A stretch of 64,000 nucleotides of DNA, from positions 372,001 to 436,000 of the forward strand of contig JAUKVZ010000003.1 of NCBI GenBank assembly GCA_032355985.1, read 5' to 3'. Below the pieces are notes generated by a model. That model ran no database searches and was not told the origin of the DNA. It saw only the letters and a program-made list of their open reading frames with translations. The stretch comes from Sarcodiotheca gaudichaudii (taxonomy: Eukaryota > Rhodophyta > Florideophyceae > Gigartinales > Solieriaceae). Below, in pieces: positions 9,365-19,009 of the stretch (position 1 is the stretch's first letter; every line of letters starts with the position of its first letter). A program made the translations under genes and the position numbers.

Positions 9365-10618
9365 TCAGGAGGCCGTCGAAAGCGCCGCCGAAGCGCTCCT
9401 TCGGCGCGCCGAAAAGGTCAGCGGCGCCACCAGCGGGATAAGCACGCCGGGCGCCAGCAGCCACCACATCTGCTCGATGAATCCGAACCAGAAGAAGGGC
9501 GTCGCCAGCGCCACACAGAGCACAAGCATGATGATTTGCGACCTGCGCGAGGCGCCGCCGCGCGCCGCATGCAGCACGCAGATCCACATCACCGCCGGAA
9601 AGAGCAGGCCGTAAAACCAGAGAAAGCTCTTGTAGATCAGTAGATTCGCGCCCGTGCCGTACGCCATGAGCGGCAGGATCACACAGGCGCCCACGAACGC
9701 CAGCCCCAATGGCAGGCGCGTCGCGCGAGGCTCGCCCCGCATCGCCGCCAGCTCACGCATGTGCACGCCCAGCGTGAAGATCATCTGCACGATCATGTGA
9801 GCCGCCACCGTCGCCGGCAGCAGCCAGGTGCGGGCCAGCTCCGTCGCATAGAGCATCGTCAACGTGATCATCGCCAGAAAGAGCACGCAGAATCCGAATA
9901 TGAAGGCCGCACTGCCGACATCGCCCGGTGTCTCGCGGCGGACGCGCAGGAATGTCAGATCCAGATAGGGACACAGCGCGAATCCGAAGACGCAGATCGG
10001 CACGACCCACATCAGATCCATCGTGGGGCTGCTTCCCGTCATGGCCGGAAAGGAGAGCGCTTCTTCGCCGGCAAGAGGTGAGGCGGCGGTCAGCACGAGT
10101 CCGATCGAAAGCGCCCAGAGAACGATCGCCAGGCCGCACGCGGCTTTGAAACTCAAGCGGCTGACGACCAGCGCGCCGGCGAACACCATCGAAACAAGAA
10201 GCAGCGACACCAGCGCCGGACGGGTGAGAATGACCACGAGCATCGTCAGTGTCAGGCCGCGCAAGCCCGGAGGCGGATCAAACCCCACGCCCGGCTGAAT
10301 CACCAGCCAGTTGGAAGCCAGCCACACACAGAAGAACGCGTGAAACCCGAGCACCACCCATGAGAAGAGACTCGTCCAGCCGGGATGATCGATGACAAGA
10401 CGATCCGCAGCGCGCCTGCCGCGCAGCGCCACACCCATCATCGCGGCCCCGAGCACATTGGGAATCGCGAAGACCAGCCAGCCGCCCAGCCCGAAATCAT
10501 TGATCAGAAGCACCGGCAGAAACATGCCGATGCACCACGTCCATGAGCAGGCAAGAAACGCCCCGCGCAGGATCACGGCGCCAACACGCGTATTTGCGGC
10601 GTCACCCGGTGCAGCCAC
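9365..10618 (-). CDS. Polytopic membrane protein of unknown function
   Basis: The product has 417 residues and about eleven hydrophobic segments spread over the whole length, such as GGWLVFAIPNVLGAAMMGVA, LTMLVVILTRPALVSLLLV and LLAPGVLIPLVAPLTFSA. The layout resembles a secondary transporter. I do not recognise a family signature; CPYLDLTFLRVRRETPG near the middle is the most distinctive soluble-loop motif. It starts at GTG 10618, 10 nt after the hotdog gene, so the two are probably one transcript. It ends 128 bp before gyrA begins. Confidence 0.6.
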   Translation of the reverse strand: MAAPGDAANTRVGAVILRGAFLACSWTWCIGMFLPVLLINDFGLGGWLVFAIPNVLGAAMMGVALRGRRAADRLVIDHPGWTSLFSWVVLGFHAFFCVWLASNWLVIQPGVGFDPPPGLRGLTLTMLVVILTRPALVSLLLVSMVFAGALVVSRLSFKAACGLAIVLWALSIGLVLTAASPLAGEEALSFPAMTGSSPTMDLMWVVPICVFGFALCPYLDLTFLRVRRETPGDVGSAAFIFGFCVLFLAMITLTMLYATELARTWLLPATVAAHMIVQMIFTLGVHMRELAAMRGEPRATRLPLGLAFVGACVILPLMAYGTGANLLIYKSFLWFYGLLFPAVMWICVLHAARGGASRRSQIIMLVLCVALATPFFWFGFIEQMWWLLAPGVLIPLVAPLTFSARRRSASAALSTAS

Positions 10619-10627
10619 GTCGCCAGC

Positions 10628-11281
10628 CTAGCTCCGCTTCTTCGCGGCGCCGCGTTTCTTCGACTTGTTGAACTTCAGCAGCGATTTGGGCGTCGCGTGG
10701 AACGTCGTCACGCAATGACCGACGCGTCGCTCCTTGCCCGGCTTGGAGGGGATCTGCTGCAGGATGTCGATCGTCAGCTCGACGTTGAACTCCTCGCCCG
10801 CTTCGACCTTTTCCTTGACGATCGGATTCGGGTTCACGCGATAGACGGCCGGTCCGAGACAGGGCCGCAGGAACTTGTAGTTGAGTTCCTTGCAGACCAC
10901 GCTGTATCCGCCGCCGCACTCGCCGAAGAGATACATGCCCGAGGCAATCTCGCTGTTGCCCAGTAAGGCGGCGCCGGCCATGGCGTTGTACCAGTTGCGA
11001 TTGAATCGCTTGAAGGGCAGGACGGCGGTGAACGTCGTCGCATCCACCCGCTTCATCCGGATGCCGGAGCGGAAGGCGTAGGGCAGGAAGATGAGCGAGG
11101 CCACGCGCTGCCAGAACCCGCCCTTGGAAGACAGGCGCGTCAGGAACGCTTCCATGCGTCGGATGCGTGGCTTGTCCTTGCGGATTCGACGTGCGGCCTC
11201 GGCGTCCACGACGACAGGCGCCGCCACCGGTGTCGCCGGGGCTGCGTCAAGCTCTGCGCGTTCGATCGTCGTCGAGTTCAC
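10628..11281 (-). CDS. Hotdog-fold thioesterase-like protein (DUF4442-like)
   Basis: The product has 217 residues. The central part, with NWYNAMAGAALLGNSEIASG followed by YLFGECGGGYSVVCKELNYK and FLRPCLGPAVYRV, has the pattern of hotdog thioesterases: a long helix starting near N-A-M-A-G-A-A followed by strands. The N-terminus is Pro/Ala-rich and the C-terminus very basic (KSLLKFNKSKKRGAAKKRS), an unusual tail for the family. The substrate is unknown. The start is GTG with no clear ribosome-binding site. It heads a two-gene unit with the membrane protein. Confidence 0.6.
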   Translation of the reverse strand: MNSTTIERAELDAAPATPVAAPVVVDAEAARRIRKDKPRIRRMEAFLTRLSSKGGFWQRVASLIFLPYAFRSGIRMKRVDATTFTAVLPFKRFNRNWYNAMAGAALLGNSEIASGMYLFGECGGGYSVVCKELNYKFLRPCLGPAVYRVNPNPIVKEKVEAGEEFNVELTIDILQQIPSKPGKERRVGHCVTTFHATPKSLLKFNKSKKRGAAKKRS

Positions 11282-11300
11282 GATGGGCCGTTGGCTCTAA

Positions 11301-11330
11301 GGAGAAAAGGGTGGCCCCAGTCGCGGGGCC
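11301..11330 (-). terminator. Rho-independent terminator after the MBL hydrolase gene
   Basis: On the minus strand, GGCCCC (11330-11325) and GGGGCC (11318-11313) form a 6-bp stem with loop gcgact, followed by ACCCTTTTCTCCTT. It lies 70-100 nt after the MBL gene and before the hotdog gene. A TAGAAT hexamer (minus, about 11349-11344) just upstream of the hairpin could be a -10 box for the next unit. Confidence 0.55.
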
Positions 11331-11400
11331 GCGTGAGTGCTGATTCTAGCCGGATGCACGCGGGAACGCATGATCCACCGCGTTCCCTCGATCCGGGGCG

Positions 11401-12243
11401 TCAGCCCCTGATTTCCACCGGGACCAGCCGATGGGCCCCTTCGCGTTTCGGATCGGGCTCGGCCCGGGCGAAAGGCGTCGTCGGATCATGGTCCAGCGCG
11501 ATCAGCCAGTCCTCGCTGACGCATCGTTCGAGCAGCGCCTGCTTGGACGCCATGTTGGTGTAGGGAATCACGTCGTAGGCCATGTTGTAGGTCAGGCCCG
11601 CGTGATGCATCGTCGGCAGCACATCGCCCGGATAGACAACCGTTTGATCGGATGTGTCCCTGAAATACACCGCCTGCTGACCCCACGTATGCCCCGGCAC
11701 GGGCAGCACGCACATGCCCGGCAGCACCTCGCACTCACCCTCGACGCATCGGACGCGCTCGGCGATCGGATCGAGATGATTGCGCAGGTACGTGCTGTGC
11801 ATCGTGGACTTGTTCGCCAGCGCATCTTCCCATTCGATCTTCTGCGAGATGATCTCAGCGTTCGGAAAGTTGGGGATGGCGGATGCGCCGTCGGCGTCGA
11901 ATTTCGTCAGGGCGCCGGCGTGATCGAAGTGCAGATGCGTCAGCACGATGGCGTCGATGTCTTCCGGGCGGCAGTCAGCCTCGTGCAGCGCATCGAGGAT
12001 CGTGCGCGGCTCCAGCGCGTAGATGTCGCGCTGCTTGTCGTTGTACTTGTCGCCGAGGCCGACTTCGATCAGCACGCGTTTGCCGTGCCCTTCCAGCAGC
12101 AGACAGTTCGTATCGAGCGGGATGCGATTGCGTTCATCCGGCTCGACCTGGCGCTGCCAGAGCGGCTTGGGCACGAGGCCGAACATGGCGCCGCCATCGA
12201 GCTTGAACCGTCCGGCGCGCAGTGGTTTCCAGCTCCAGCTCAT
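11401..12243 (-). CDS. MBL-fold metallo-hydrolase
   Basis: This is a 280-residue metallo-beta-lactamase-fold hydrolase with a binuclear metal site. THLHFDHAG at 102-110 is the HxHxDH motif. The third-ligand His is in PVPGHTWGQQ, the bridging Asp in VVYPGDVLPT, and a late His in LIALDHDPTT. The overall form, about 280 residues with an N-terminal AMFGLVPKPLW segment, resembles the lactonase-like branch (AiiA/AttM relatives), but the substrate cannot be told from sequence. GGGAGA lies 8 nt before the ATG. It is 45 bp downstream of floA on the same strand. Confidence 0.85.
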   Translation of the reverse strand: MSWSWKPLRAGRFKLDGGAMFGLVPKPLWQRQVEPDERNRIPLDTNCLLLEGHGKRVLIEVGLGDKYNDKQRDIYALEPRTILDALHEADCRPEDIDAIVLTHLHFDHAGALTKFDADGASAIPNFPNAEIISQKIEWEDALANKSTMHSTYLRNHLDPIAERVRCVEGECEVLPGMCVLPVPGHTWGQQAVYFRDTSDQTVVYPGDVLPTMHHAGLTYNMAYDVIPYTNMASKQALLERCVSEDWLIALDHDPTTPFARAEPDPKREGAHRLVPVEIRG

Positions 12244-12288
12244 GATCGGGATCTCCCGGCTTTCATCGCTGCGTTCGTGATGCGTGCG

Positions 12289-13296
12289 TCAGTTGCGGCC
12301 CTGGTCATCCGACCCGCCGGGCTTGGCGATCGAGCTTCGCATGTCCGTATCCGCCATGACATTCTTCATGCGGTAGTAGTCCATGATGCCCATGTGACCA
12401 CTGCGGAACGCCTCGGCCATCGCCAGCGGCACTTCCGCCTCGGCAAGCACGACCTTGGCGCGATTCTCCTGAATCAGCGCCTTCTTCTCCTGCTCGACGG
12501 CGACGGCCATCGCGCGGCGTTTCTCGGCTTCGGCCTGCGCCTTTTCCTTGTCCGCCTCGGCCTGATCCGTCTGGAGCTTGGCGCCGATGTTCTCGCCGAC
12601 ATCGATATCCGCGATGTCGATGGAAAGAATTTCGAACGCCGTGCCGGCGTCGAGGCCCTTCTGCAGCACCGTCTTGGAGATGCGATCGGGGTTTTCGAGC
12701 ACATCCTTGTGCGTCTTGGAGGAACCGATCGTCGTGACGATGCCCTCGCCGACGCGAGCGATGATGGTCTCTTCGGTGGCGCCGCCGACCAGCCGGGCGA
12801 TGTTCGCACGCACCGTCACGCGCGCCTTGGCCTTGAGCTGGATGCCGTCCTGAGCCACGGCGTCAATCGTCGGACGAGCCGAGTTCTGGCTCGGACAATC
12901 GATCACTTTCGGATTCACCGATGTCTGCACGGCTTCGAGAATGTCGCGGCCGGCGAGATCAATCGCACAGGCGATGTCCCAGGGCAGCTCGATGCGGGCT
13001 CTATCCGCCGCGATGAGGGCGTTGATGACACTGGGCACGCGGCCACCGGCCAGATAGTGCGTTTCGAGCTGTCGGGTGGGGATCTCCATGCCCGCCTTCA
13101 CCGCTCGAATGCGACTGAAGACGATCGTTCGCGGATCCACTTTTCGCAGGCGCATGCCGATCAGATCGAGCAGGCCCACATAGGCGCCACTCAACCAGGC
13201 TTGCAGCCAGAGATTGAAGAACTGAGCCAGCACCACGATGCCCGCGAGGGCGATGAGGCCGGCGATGATCACTACGACCCACAGGATCGGATTCAT
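12289..13296 (-). CDS. floA: Flotillin-like protein FloA
   Basis: FloA scaffolds functional membrane microdomains. The product has 335 residues, the usual length. The N-terminal hydrophobic hairpin is [20 protein letters not shown]. It is followed by the highly conserved [20 protein letters not shown], the SPFH core ([20 protein letters not shown], then [17 protein letters not shown]), and an Ala/Glu-rich coiled coil ([20 protein letters not shown]). The nfeD genes lie upstream on the same strand, as in the B. subtilis yqeZ-floA arrangement. GGAG lies 5 nt before the ATG. TTGCCC-16 nt-CATAAT in the 184-bp upstream gap (minus strand) is a plausible own promoter. Confidence 0.95.
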   Translation of the reverse strand: MNPILWVVVIIAGLIALAGIVVLAQFFNLWLQAWLSGAYVGLLDLIGMRLRKVDPRTIVFSRIRAVKAGMEIPTRQLETHYLAGGRVPSVINALIAADRARIELPWDIACAIDLAGRDILEAVQTSVNPKVIDCPSQNSARPTIDAVAQDGIQLKAKARVTVRANIARLVGGATEETIIARVGEGIVTTIGSSKTHKDVLENPDRISKTVLQKGLDAGTAFEILSIDIADIDVGENIGAKLQTDQAEADKEKAQAEAEKRRAMAVAVEQEKKALIQENRAKVVLAEAEVPLAMAEAFRSGHMGIMDYYRMKNVMADTDMRSSIAKPGGSDDQGRN

Positions 13297-13480
13297 TTGG
13301 TCTCCAGACGGCGCCGAAGGCGCTTCAGACTCCCCGCCGGACGAACCCGTGTGACATGCTCTTCGTCATCCCCGGTCGTCGGCGAACCAACATTATGCCC
13401 AGTTGGGGTGATTGGGCAATTGGAGCGGCAGCGCGTGTCCGCCGGCCGCCCATCCGAGACAGGTCACAGGGCGATCGAGC

Positions 13481-13990
13481 TCAGACGTCCCGGCGAACCT
13501 TCAGCCGATTGCCTTCAACCGACGTGACGCGGACGTTGGATCCCGCTTCGATGACGCCGCCTTCGGCCAGCGCCTCGACGCGCTCGCCTTCGATCTTCAC
13601 CGTGCCGACGGGCCGGAGATCGGATTGTGCGACGCCGCGTGCGCCCACGAGAGCCGTGCGGACGCGTTCCTCTTCCTCCGCGCGCGCCGAGCGTTCCGCG
13701 GCCAGCGCCTCATCATCGTTGGAGAGGATCATCCGCCTTCCGATCGGCGTATTTGGATAGATCTTGATCGCCATCCACAGGCATCCGGGCGTCGCGAAGA
13801 TGACAAAGAGCGTGCCGAGCAGGCCCCACGTCTCCGAGACTTTGAAGAAGCAGACGATTGAACCGACCGCACAACCCGCGGCAAGCACGCCGCCGATTCC
13901 GCCCGTCGGAAGAAACATCTCCGCGATCAGAAAGAGCCCCGCGGCGCCGAGCAGTCCGATCGCCCATAGCAGCATCACTGATTCAGTCAC
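13481..13990 (-). CDS. NfeD family membrane protein (short form)
   Basis: The product has 169 residues. Two or three N-terminal membrane helices (LWAIGLLGAAGLFLIAEMFL, IGGVLAAGCAVGSIVCFF) are followed by a soluble C-terminal OB-fold domain containing GVAQSDLRPVGTVKIEGERV, the typical NfeD consensus. NfeD proteins pair with flotillin-type SPFH proteins and membrane-bound ClpP-like proteases. The gene overlaps the upstream NfeD1b gene by 4 bp (ATGA), so translation is coupled. FloA follows after 184 bp. Confidence 0.88.
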   Translation of the reverse strand: MTESVMLLWAIGLLGAAGLFLIAEMFLPTGGIGGVLAAGCAVGSIVCFFKVSETWGLLGTLFVIFATPGCLWMAIKIYPNTPIGRRMILSNDDEALAAERSARAEEEERVRTALVGARGVAQSDLRPVGTVKIEGERVEALAEGGVIEAGSNVRVTSVEGNRLKVRRDV

Positions 13991-15762
13991 GCCTGTGCCT
14001 CGCCCTCATCAGCCGGCTCGACGGCCACTCGATACTTCGCCACAGAAATCACACGCACCGCGGAGCCTGATTCGATGAAACCGGTCTCACACACAACATC
14101 CACAAGCTGATCATTGAACTCAGCCGAGCCTGATGGACGAAGCGGCGTGCGCGCGACGCCCACATCGCCGATCGCGACGCCCGTCGGCGCCACGGTGCTC
14201 GCCATCGCGGAGAACATGCTCGGGCCATCGCCATTTTCAGGTCCGCTGGTCAGCACGAGTCGGTTCATGAATGGAATCGAGCCCAGATGGCGCGCAATCA
14301 ACCACATGCCGACGAACGATGTGAAGAGCGCCAGCACAATGGTCGCGGCCGCCCAGCCGAGTCGCTCCGAACCACCGGCGCCAGGCGCAAAGAGGCCGGG
14401 CCCGGCCAGCAGGCCGATCAATCCGCCGATCAGCATCACCAGTCCGCCGATGCCGAAGACGCCGAAGCCCGGTATCACCAGCACCTCGACGAGCACGAGC
14501 AGAATGCCGCCGACCACGGCCGCCAGCGCCCACCACGCGGCCGCATTCACCATCACCGCAGGCGCAAAGAGCGCCAGCAGCGACACGCCTGCGATCGCGC
14601 CGGGCACGCCGAGTCCGGGCGAAGCCATTTCGAGAAAGAGCGAAAGCAGCAGCACGACGATCAGCACGCCGCGTACGGGCATGCTTGAAAGGAAGCGCGC
14701 CATCCGCTCCGACCATGTGATGTCGAGCCTGTAGAACTCGACGCCGCCGAAGAACTGCACAAGCTCCGTATCACTGCGCACGGTGTCGACGGCAAAGCCG
14801 TATCGAGCAAGCTCCTCAGATTTGAGCGTCAAAGGCGACATGCCGTCGGTGACGTATTCAACAAGCTCCCAGTCCCCTGCCATCGCGCCGGAGATCTCCG
14901 GCCGATTGCTGGGGATGGATACATTCTCATCCACTTCGCGCGCCAGTTGCTCCAGCGCTTCGGATCGATCGCGGGCCATGCCGCCGCCGGACTCGGTGAC
15001 GCGTCCGCTGGCGACCGTCGGCCGCATGCGCACGGGCTGCTCGCCGACAAGCTGGATGTACTCCTGCTCATCGACAAAGAGTTGTTCGCCCGTCTGCGTG
15101 TTTTCGACCAGCCAGAGCTCGACGCCAAGCGTCACAAAACCCTGCACCAGTTTTTCGTCGTAGTTGCGCCGGCGCGCCGAATCGACGATCTCCGCCAGCA
15201 GCGGCGCCAGAATTTTCTGTCGCTCCTCTGCCGGCATCTGCTGAAGCCCCATCGGACCGATCTGTATAGGCAGCGCATCGCCCATCGTGGCGTATTCCAC
15301 GACGACGATTTCGCGGCAGGCCAGCGCGATGATGGCGCCGCCGGAATAGGCGTCAGGCCGCACCCAGGCCACCGTGTTCGGGATCGGCGAGTTCTTGATG
15401 GCCGTGCAGATCTCGAGCACGGCGCCGACCTCGCCGCCGGGCGTGTCCAGCTCGAACACGATCGCATCAGCGCCAAGCGCTTCGGCGCGCTGCATGCGGC
15501 GCTCGACGCTCAGCACGGTCCAGCGATCGATGCCGCCCTTGATCGTGATGATGGCGATCTTGTTCGCCTGTCTCGCGGCGGGAACGATCAGCGCATCTTC
15601 GGTCGCCTCGACTATCTGGGCCGTCTCGGCGGCGTGCCGCTTCGGCGCCATGGCGCCGATCCGCAGCCAGGCGATCGCGATCGCCAGCGAACCGGCCCGC
15701 CATGCGGCAAGGCCCCGTCCAAACAGGCCGCCTCGCTCGATGATGTGTTCACGGATCCGCAT
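13987..15762 (-). CDS. NfeD1b-type membrane-bound ClpP-class serine protease
   Basis: This long-form NfeD has 591 residues. The N-terminal ClpP-like domain (about 60-260) has FELDTPGGEVGAVLEIC and AYSGGAIIALACREIVV, the Ser of which is the likely nucleophile (stomatin-protease family, Ser/Lys dyad). A block of four or five membrane helices follows, and then the C-terminal OB domain with GVARTPLRPSGSAEFNDQLV. It cleaves membrane proteins or acts in SPFH-protein assembly. ATG 15762 was preferred to GTG 15768 because TATACT lies exactly 8 nt upstream, suggesting a leaderless mRNA. The gene sits 23 bp after the AraC-type gene and overlaps the next gene. Confidence 0.88.
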   Translation of the reverse strand: MRIREHIIERGGLFGRGLAAWRAGSLAIAIAWLRIGAMAPKRHAAETAQIVEATEDALIVPAARQANKIAIITIKGGIDRWTVLSVERRMQRAEALGADAIVFELDTPGGEVGAVLEICTAIKNSPIPNTVAWVRPDAYSGGAIIALACREIVVVEYATMGDALPIQIGPMGLQQMPAEERQKILAPLLAEIVDSARRRNYDEKLVQGFVTLGVELWLVENTQTGEQLFVDEQEYIQLVGEQPVRMRPTVASGRVTESGGGMARDRSEALEQLAREVDENVSIPSNRPEISGAMAGDWELVEYVTDGMSPLTLKSEELARYGFAVDTVRSDTELVQFFGGVEFYRLDITWSERMARFLSSMPVRGVLIVVLLLSLFLEMASPGLGVPGAIAGVSLLALFAPAVMVNAAAWWALAAVVGGILLVLVEVLVIPGFGVFGIGGLVMLIGGLIGLLAGPGLFAPGAGGSERLGWAAATIVLALFTSFVGMWLIARHLGSIPFMNRLVLTSGPENGDGPSMFSAMASTVAPTGVAIGDVGVARTPLRPSGSAEFNDQLVDVVCETGFIESGSAVRVISVAKYRVAVEPADEGEAQA

Positions 15763-15785
15763 ATCCACAAAGTATAGGTCGGTCC

Positions 15786-16880
15786 TTAGACGTCCTGTCT
15801 TTGCTCGCGATATTCAGTCGGCGTGAGTCCCACACTCTTTCGGAAGGTCGCTCCAAAGTGGGCCTGCCCGCCAAAGCCCGCCCGTGCGGCGATCACCTGA
15901 ATCGGAAGACACGTCGTCCGCAGCAGCCATCGAGCCTCCTGAAGCTGCTTGAGCAACAGGTACTGTTTGGGAGAAACACCGACCTGCTTGCGGAAGAGCC
16001 TCTGAAAGTGGAAGGGACTCAGATGCGCCTTCGCCGCAATCTCGGCGACATCCGGCGAAGTGGCGAAGGCATCGTGGATGTGCCCCAGCGCTCGTGCGAT
16101 TCGATCGTCTGCAAGATGGCCGACGACCGGCAATGCATCGCGCTCCATCGTGCGCATCTCGATGCGCAGCTGCGTCGCTCGATCCACCTCCAGCGCCTGC
16201 CGCTGACGAGACACGACAAGCAGCGCGCGCTCGCCGATCTCCAACACGATCTCCATGCGCTGATCTTCCTTCGCATCCGGCCAGCGCTGTCTGACCAGCT
16301 TCGCGACGCGATCGATCAGCGACTGCGCCGGCGCCTGGTTCTGCAGGAAAGTCAGCGAACAAGCCGGATCAGCGCGAAGCAGACGCAGATCGTGCCCGGC
16401 GATCAGCCGCCCGGCCACACCCTTGCGCGGCGCGTTAAAGGCGCCCTGCCACAGGCGCAGCGCCTGGCTGGCCATCTGCAGCTCCGTCCCTGTGAATCGT
16501 CGATCAGGCCGATGCAGCAGGAGCATCCAGAATCGAGGCGCTCGGATGGATTCCGGCCGCACGCAGAGAAGTGACTCCCCGCCCAGTTCACCCAGCCCCA
16601 GCGTCTCGCTTTGTGCCGCGGCGCCCGTCCGCTCCAGCGCCTCCCGCAACGCCTCCGTGGAGCTCGGCAGGTGGCTCATCCAGTTGGAGACCTGGCGGCA
16701 GCCGATGCCGTGCGTTGCGATCACTTCATCAACACAGGGCTGATCCAGGCGCGACAGGCACAGCGCCAGGCCGGCGCAATCGACGCGTTCACGCAGCCAG
16801 GCATGAAGCTCCGCCCCTGAGGCCTCCCAGAAGTCAGGCGGCTGATGGTGGCGCGCAAGCTCGGCCGCCTCAGTCGCCAT
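15786..16880 (-). CDS. AraC-family transcriptional regulator
   Basis: The product has 364 residues. The C-terminal 100 residues form the double helix-turn-helix: AEIAAKAHLSPFHFQRLFRK, VGVSPKQYLLLKQLQEARWL and then FGGQAHFGATFRKSVGLTPT, ending TEYREQRQDV. The N-terminal 260 residues are presumably a sensor domain. They contain CLSRLDQPCVDE and a GAF-like segment, but I cannot name the ligand. The ATG directly follows the TGA of the Nudix gene (TGAATG), so the two are probably coupled. Targets are unknown. Confidence 0.85.
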   Translation of the reverse strand: MATEAAELARHHQPPDFWEASGAELHAWLRERVDCAGLALCLSRLDQPCVDEVIATHGIGCRQVSNWMSHLPSSTEALREALERTGAAAQSETLGLGELGGESLLCVRPESIRAPRFWMLLLHRPDRRFTGTELQMASQALRLWQGAFNAPRKGVAGRLIAGHDLRLLRADPACSLTFLQNQAPAQSLIDRVAKLVRQRWPDAKEDQRMEIVLEIGERALLVVSRQRQALEVDRATQLRIEMRTMERDALPVVGHLADDRIARALGHIHDAFATSPDVAEIAAKAHLSPFHFQRLFRKQVGVSPKQYLLLKQLQEARWLLRTTCLPIQVIAARAGFGGQAHFGATFRKSVGLTPTEYREQRQDV

Positions 16881-17378
16881 TCAATCCTTCTGCTCGACCG
16901 TCCAGGAGAGCTGATCGCCCCGACAATCAATATGAACGCTGCAGAAGCGGCCATGCTGCTCGTTCAGCAGCGGCCAGATCACCTTGCGATCCGTCTCCGG
17001 CAGCGGCAGCGACGCGATTGAACCCGGCTCATGCCACTCAAGGGCGCCCTCTCGGATCGTTCGCGGCTCGACGACCACAGGGGTGATGACCCGGTAAATG
17101 AAGAGCAGCCAGTGCGCCTCGCCTCGATATCCCTGCTCACTGACAAGCCCCACGAGTCGAAGGTCTTCAATGGACACCTCGATCCCGGCCTCTTCGAGAA
17201 TCTCACGCTGGGCGCACTGGGCGGGGCTTTCACCCAGTTCGATATCCAGCTTCCCCCCGATCGGCGAGCAAAGACCGAAGTTCGGCTCCTGCAGTCGACG
17301 GATGAGCAGGACGCGTTCCTGATCGTCCCGAAGGTCGCAGAGCGTGGCGATGCGATATGGCAGTGTCTTGTCGAGCAT
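16881..17378 (-). CDS. Nudix hydrolase
   Basis: The product has 165 residues. The Nudix box is GGKLDIELGE, SPAQCAQ, REILEEAGIE: the REUXEEXGU helix is perfect, and the loop before it is two residues longer than the textbook spacing. Such enzymes hydrolyse nucleoside-diphosphate-linked compounds with Mg2+. The segment IRRLQEPNFGLCSPIGGK resembles MutT/ADP-ribose-type relatives, but the substrate is undetermined. It is followed with zero spacing by the AraC regulator. It is divergent from murC across a 98-bp gap. Confidence 0.88.
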   Translation of the reverse strand: MLDKTLPYRIATLCDLRDDQERVLLIRRLQEPNFGLCSPIGGKLDIELGESPAQCAQREILEEAGIEVSIEDLRLVGLVSEQGYRGEAHWLLFIYRVITPVVVEPRTIREGALEWHEPGSIASLPLPETDRKVIWPLLNEQHGRFCSVHIDCRGDQLSWTVEQKD

Positions 17379-17476
17379 CGGCGGGACACCTTACCGCCCC
17401 CACCGGGCGCCCGACACCCACCCGAAAAACCCTCTTTGCACCCCGGATTGAGACGCCGCCGATACCCTTGCGGTAG

Positions 17477-18997
17477 ATGCATCCAGCCCCAGCCTCCAAC
17501 CCTGCCATTGATCCCTTCCGCCCCGGCGTCAGCGCCTATCTCATCGGCATCGGCGGATGCGGCATGTCCGGCCTCGCCCGCATGCTCGCCGGCGCCGGCC
17601 TCCAGGTCGCAGGATCGGATCAGACGCAGACTGCCGTCACCGACGCGCTCGGCGCCGAAGGCATCGATGTGCGCGTCGGGCCGGTCGAAGATGCGACGGA
17701 TGCGCTTCCTGAGGACTGCACGATCGTCGTCGCCTCGGCGGCCGTCCCGCCTGATCATCCGGAAGCTCTCGAAGCGCAGCGCCGCGGCATGCCCGTCATC
17801 ACCTACGCCGAAGCGCTGGGTCGATGCATGGAAGGTCGCACGGGCGTCGCGCTCGCAGGCACGCATGGAAAATCGACGACAGCCGCCATGCTGGGCGTCG
17901 CGCTGGCTGCTTCCGGCATTGATCCGACGGTGATCGTCGGCGCCACCTGCCGCCAGCTCAGCGAAGGACGCGCACAGACTGGCTTCCGCCTCGGCGCCGA
18001 TCACATCCCCACAGGCGATCGCGCCGGTCAGCCGGGCGTGCTGATCTGCGAAGCGTGTGAGTTCAATCGATCATTCCATCAGCTTCGCCCGCAGATCGCT
18101 TCCATCGGATCCGTCGAAGCGGATCATCTGGATATCTACGGCTCGCTCGACGCCGTCATTGAGGCCTTCCGCGAGTTCGCGCAGCTTCTGCCATCAGCAG
18201 CGGACGGCGGGACGCTCATCATCGGTCACGACGGCGCCCATCGGCGCGAGGTGACCGCCGGCGTTGAATGCAATGTCGAGACGATCGGATTCAATCCGGC
18301 CGCCGACTGGCGCATCGAGCTTGACGATGAAGCGCATCGCGTGACGCTCTCTCGCCGCAACGAAGAGCTGTGCTCCTGGACGCTTCGCCTGCCCGGCGAA
18401 CACAACGCATTCAATAGCGCGATGGCCGCGGCTCTTGCGATCACGCTTGGCGCTGCGCCAGCCGATGTCGGCGCCGCGCTTTCAAGCTTCGAGGGCGTCG
18501 ATCGGCGCGTGCAGAATCTTGGCGAGCGGAATCAGGTTCGCGTCTATGACGACTACGGCCATCATCCGACCGAGATCGACACGACGCTTCGCGCTTTGCG
18601 CCAGTTCGAAAAGCCGGAGCGCCACGGCGGACGCCTGATCTGCGTTTTTCAGCCGCATCAGCACAGCCGCACGCGTTTCCTGCTCGAAGAGTTCGCCCAA
18701 TCCTTCAGTCAGGCGGACATCGTCGTCGTCCCGCACATCTACTTCGTGCGCGACTCGGAGATTGAGAAGACGAAGGTCAGCGCCGGGGATCTTGTCGATC
18801 GCCTGCGCAAGCGCGGCGTGCAGGCGATGCATCTGTATCCCTTTGAAGCGATCGTCGAACAGCTCGAAAACATCTGCCGCCCGGGCGATCTGCTTGTCGT
18901 CATGGGCGCCGGGCCTGTCTGGCAGGTGGCGCACGGTTTCCTCGGCGCCGATTTGCAAACGCAGTCCGCAGCGGCAGCTGCGGCGAGCAGAGCGTGA
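17477..18997 (+). CDS. murC: UDP-N-acetylmuramate--L-alanine ligase MurC
   Basis: MurC adds the first amino acid of the peptidoglycan stem peptide in the cytoplasm. The product has 506 residues. A Rossmann-like UDP-binding motif, GIGGCGMSGLARML, lies at 24-37. The ATP P-loop AGTHGKSTTAA is near residue 127, and VYDDYGHHPTEI is the typical C-domain motif. FQPHQHSRTRFLLEEFAQSF is also characteristic of MurC. It heads the murC-murB-ddl-ftsQ-like run. TACCCT lies 8 nt before the ATG and there is no clear Shine-Dalgarno sequence. Confidence 0.95.
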   Translation: MHPAPASNPAIDPFRPGVSAYLIGIGGCGMSGLARMLAGAGLQVAGSDQTQTAVTDALGAEGIDVRVGPVEDATDALPEDCTIVVASAAVPPDHPEALEAQRRGMPVITYAEALGRCMEGRTGVALAGTHGKSTTAAMLGVALAASGIDPTVIVGATCRQLSEGRAQTGFRLGADHIPTGDRAGQPGVLICEACEFNRSFHQLRPQIASIGSVEADHLDIYGSLDAVIEAFREFAQLLPSAADGGTLIIGHDGAHRREVTAGVECNVETIGFNPAADWRIELDDEAHRVTLSRRNEELCSWTLRLPGEHNAFNSAMAAALAITLGAAPADVGAALSSFEGVDRRVQNLGERNQVRVYDDYGHHPTEIDTTLRALRQFEKPERHGGRLICVFQPHQHSRTRFLLEEFAQSFSQADIVVVPHIYFVRDSEIEKTKVSAGDLVDRLRKRGVQAMHLYPFEAIVEQLENICRPGDLLVVMGAGPVWQVAHGFLGADLQTQSAAAAAASRA

Positions 18998-19009
18998 GGG
19001 CCGAAGCGC

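Noticed and set aside
11431-13527. Open frame of 698 codons opposite the MBL and floA genes
   Set aside because: It spans two well-identified minus-strand genes and their gap, is very rich in His/Arg/Asp and resembles nothing. It is the complementary shadow of GC-rich codons.
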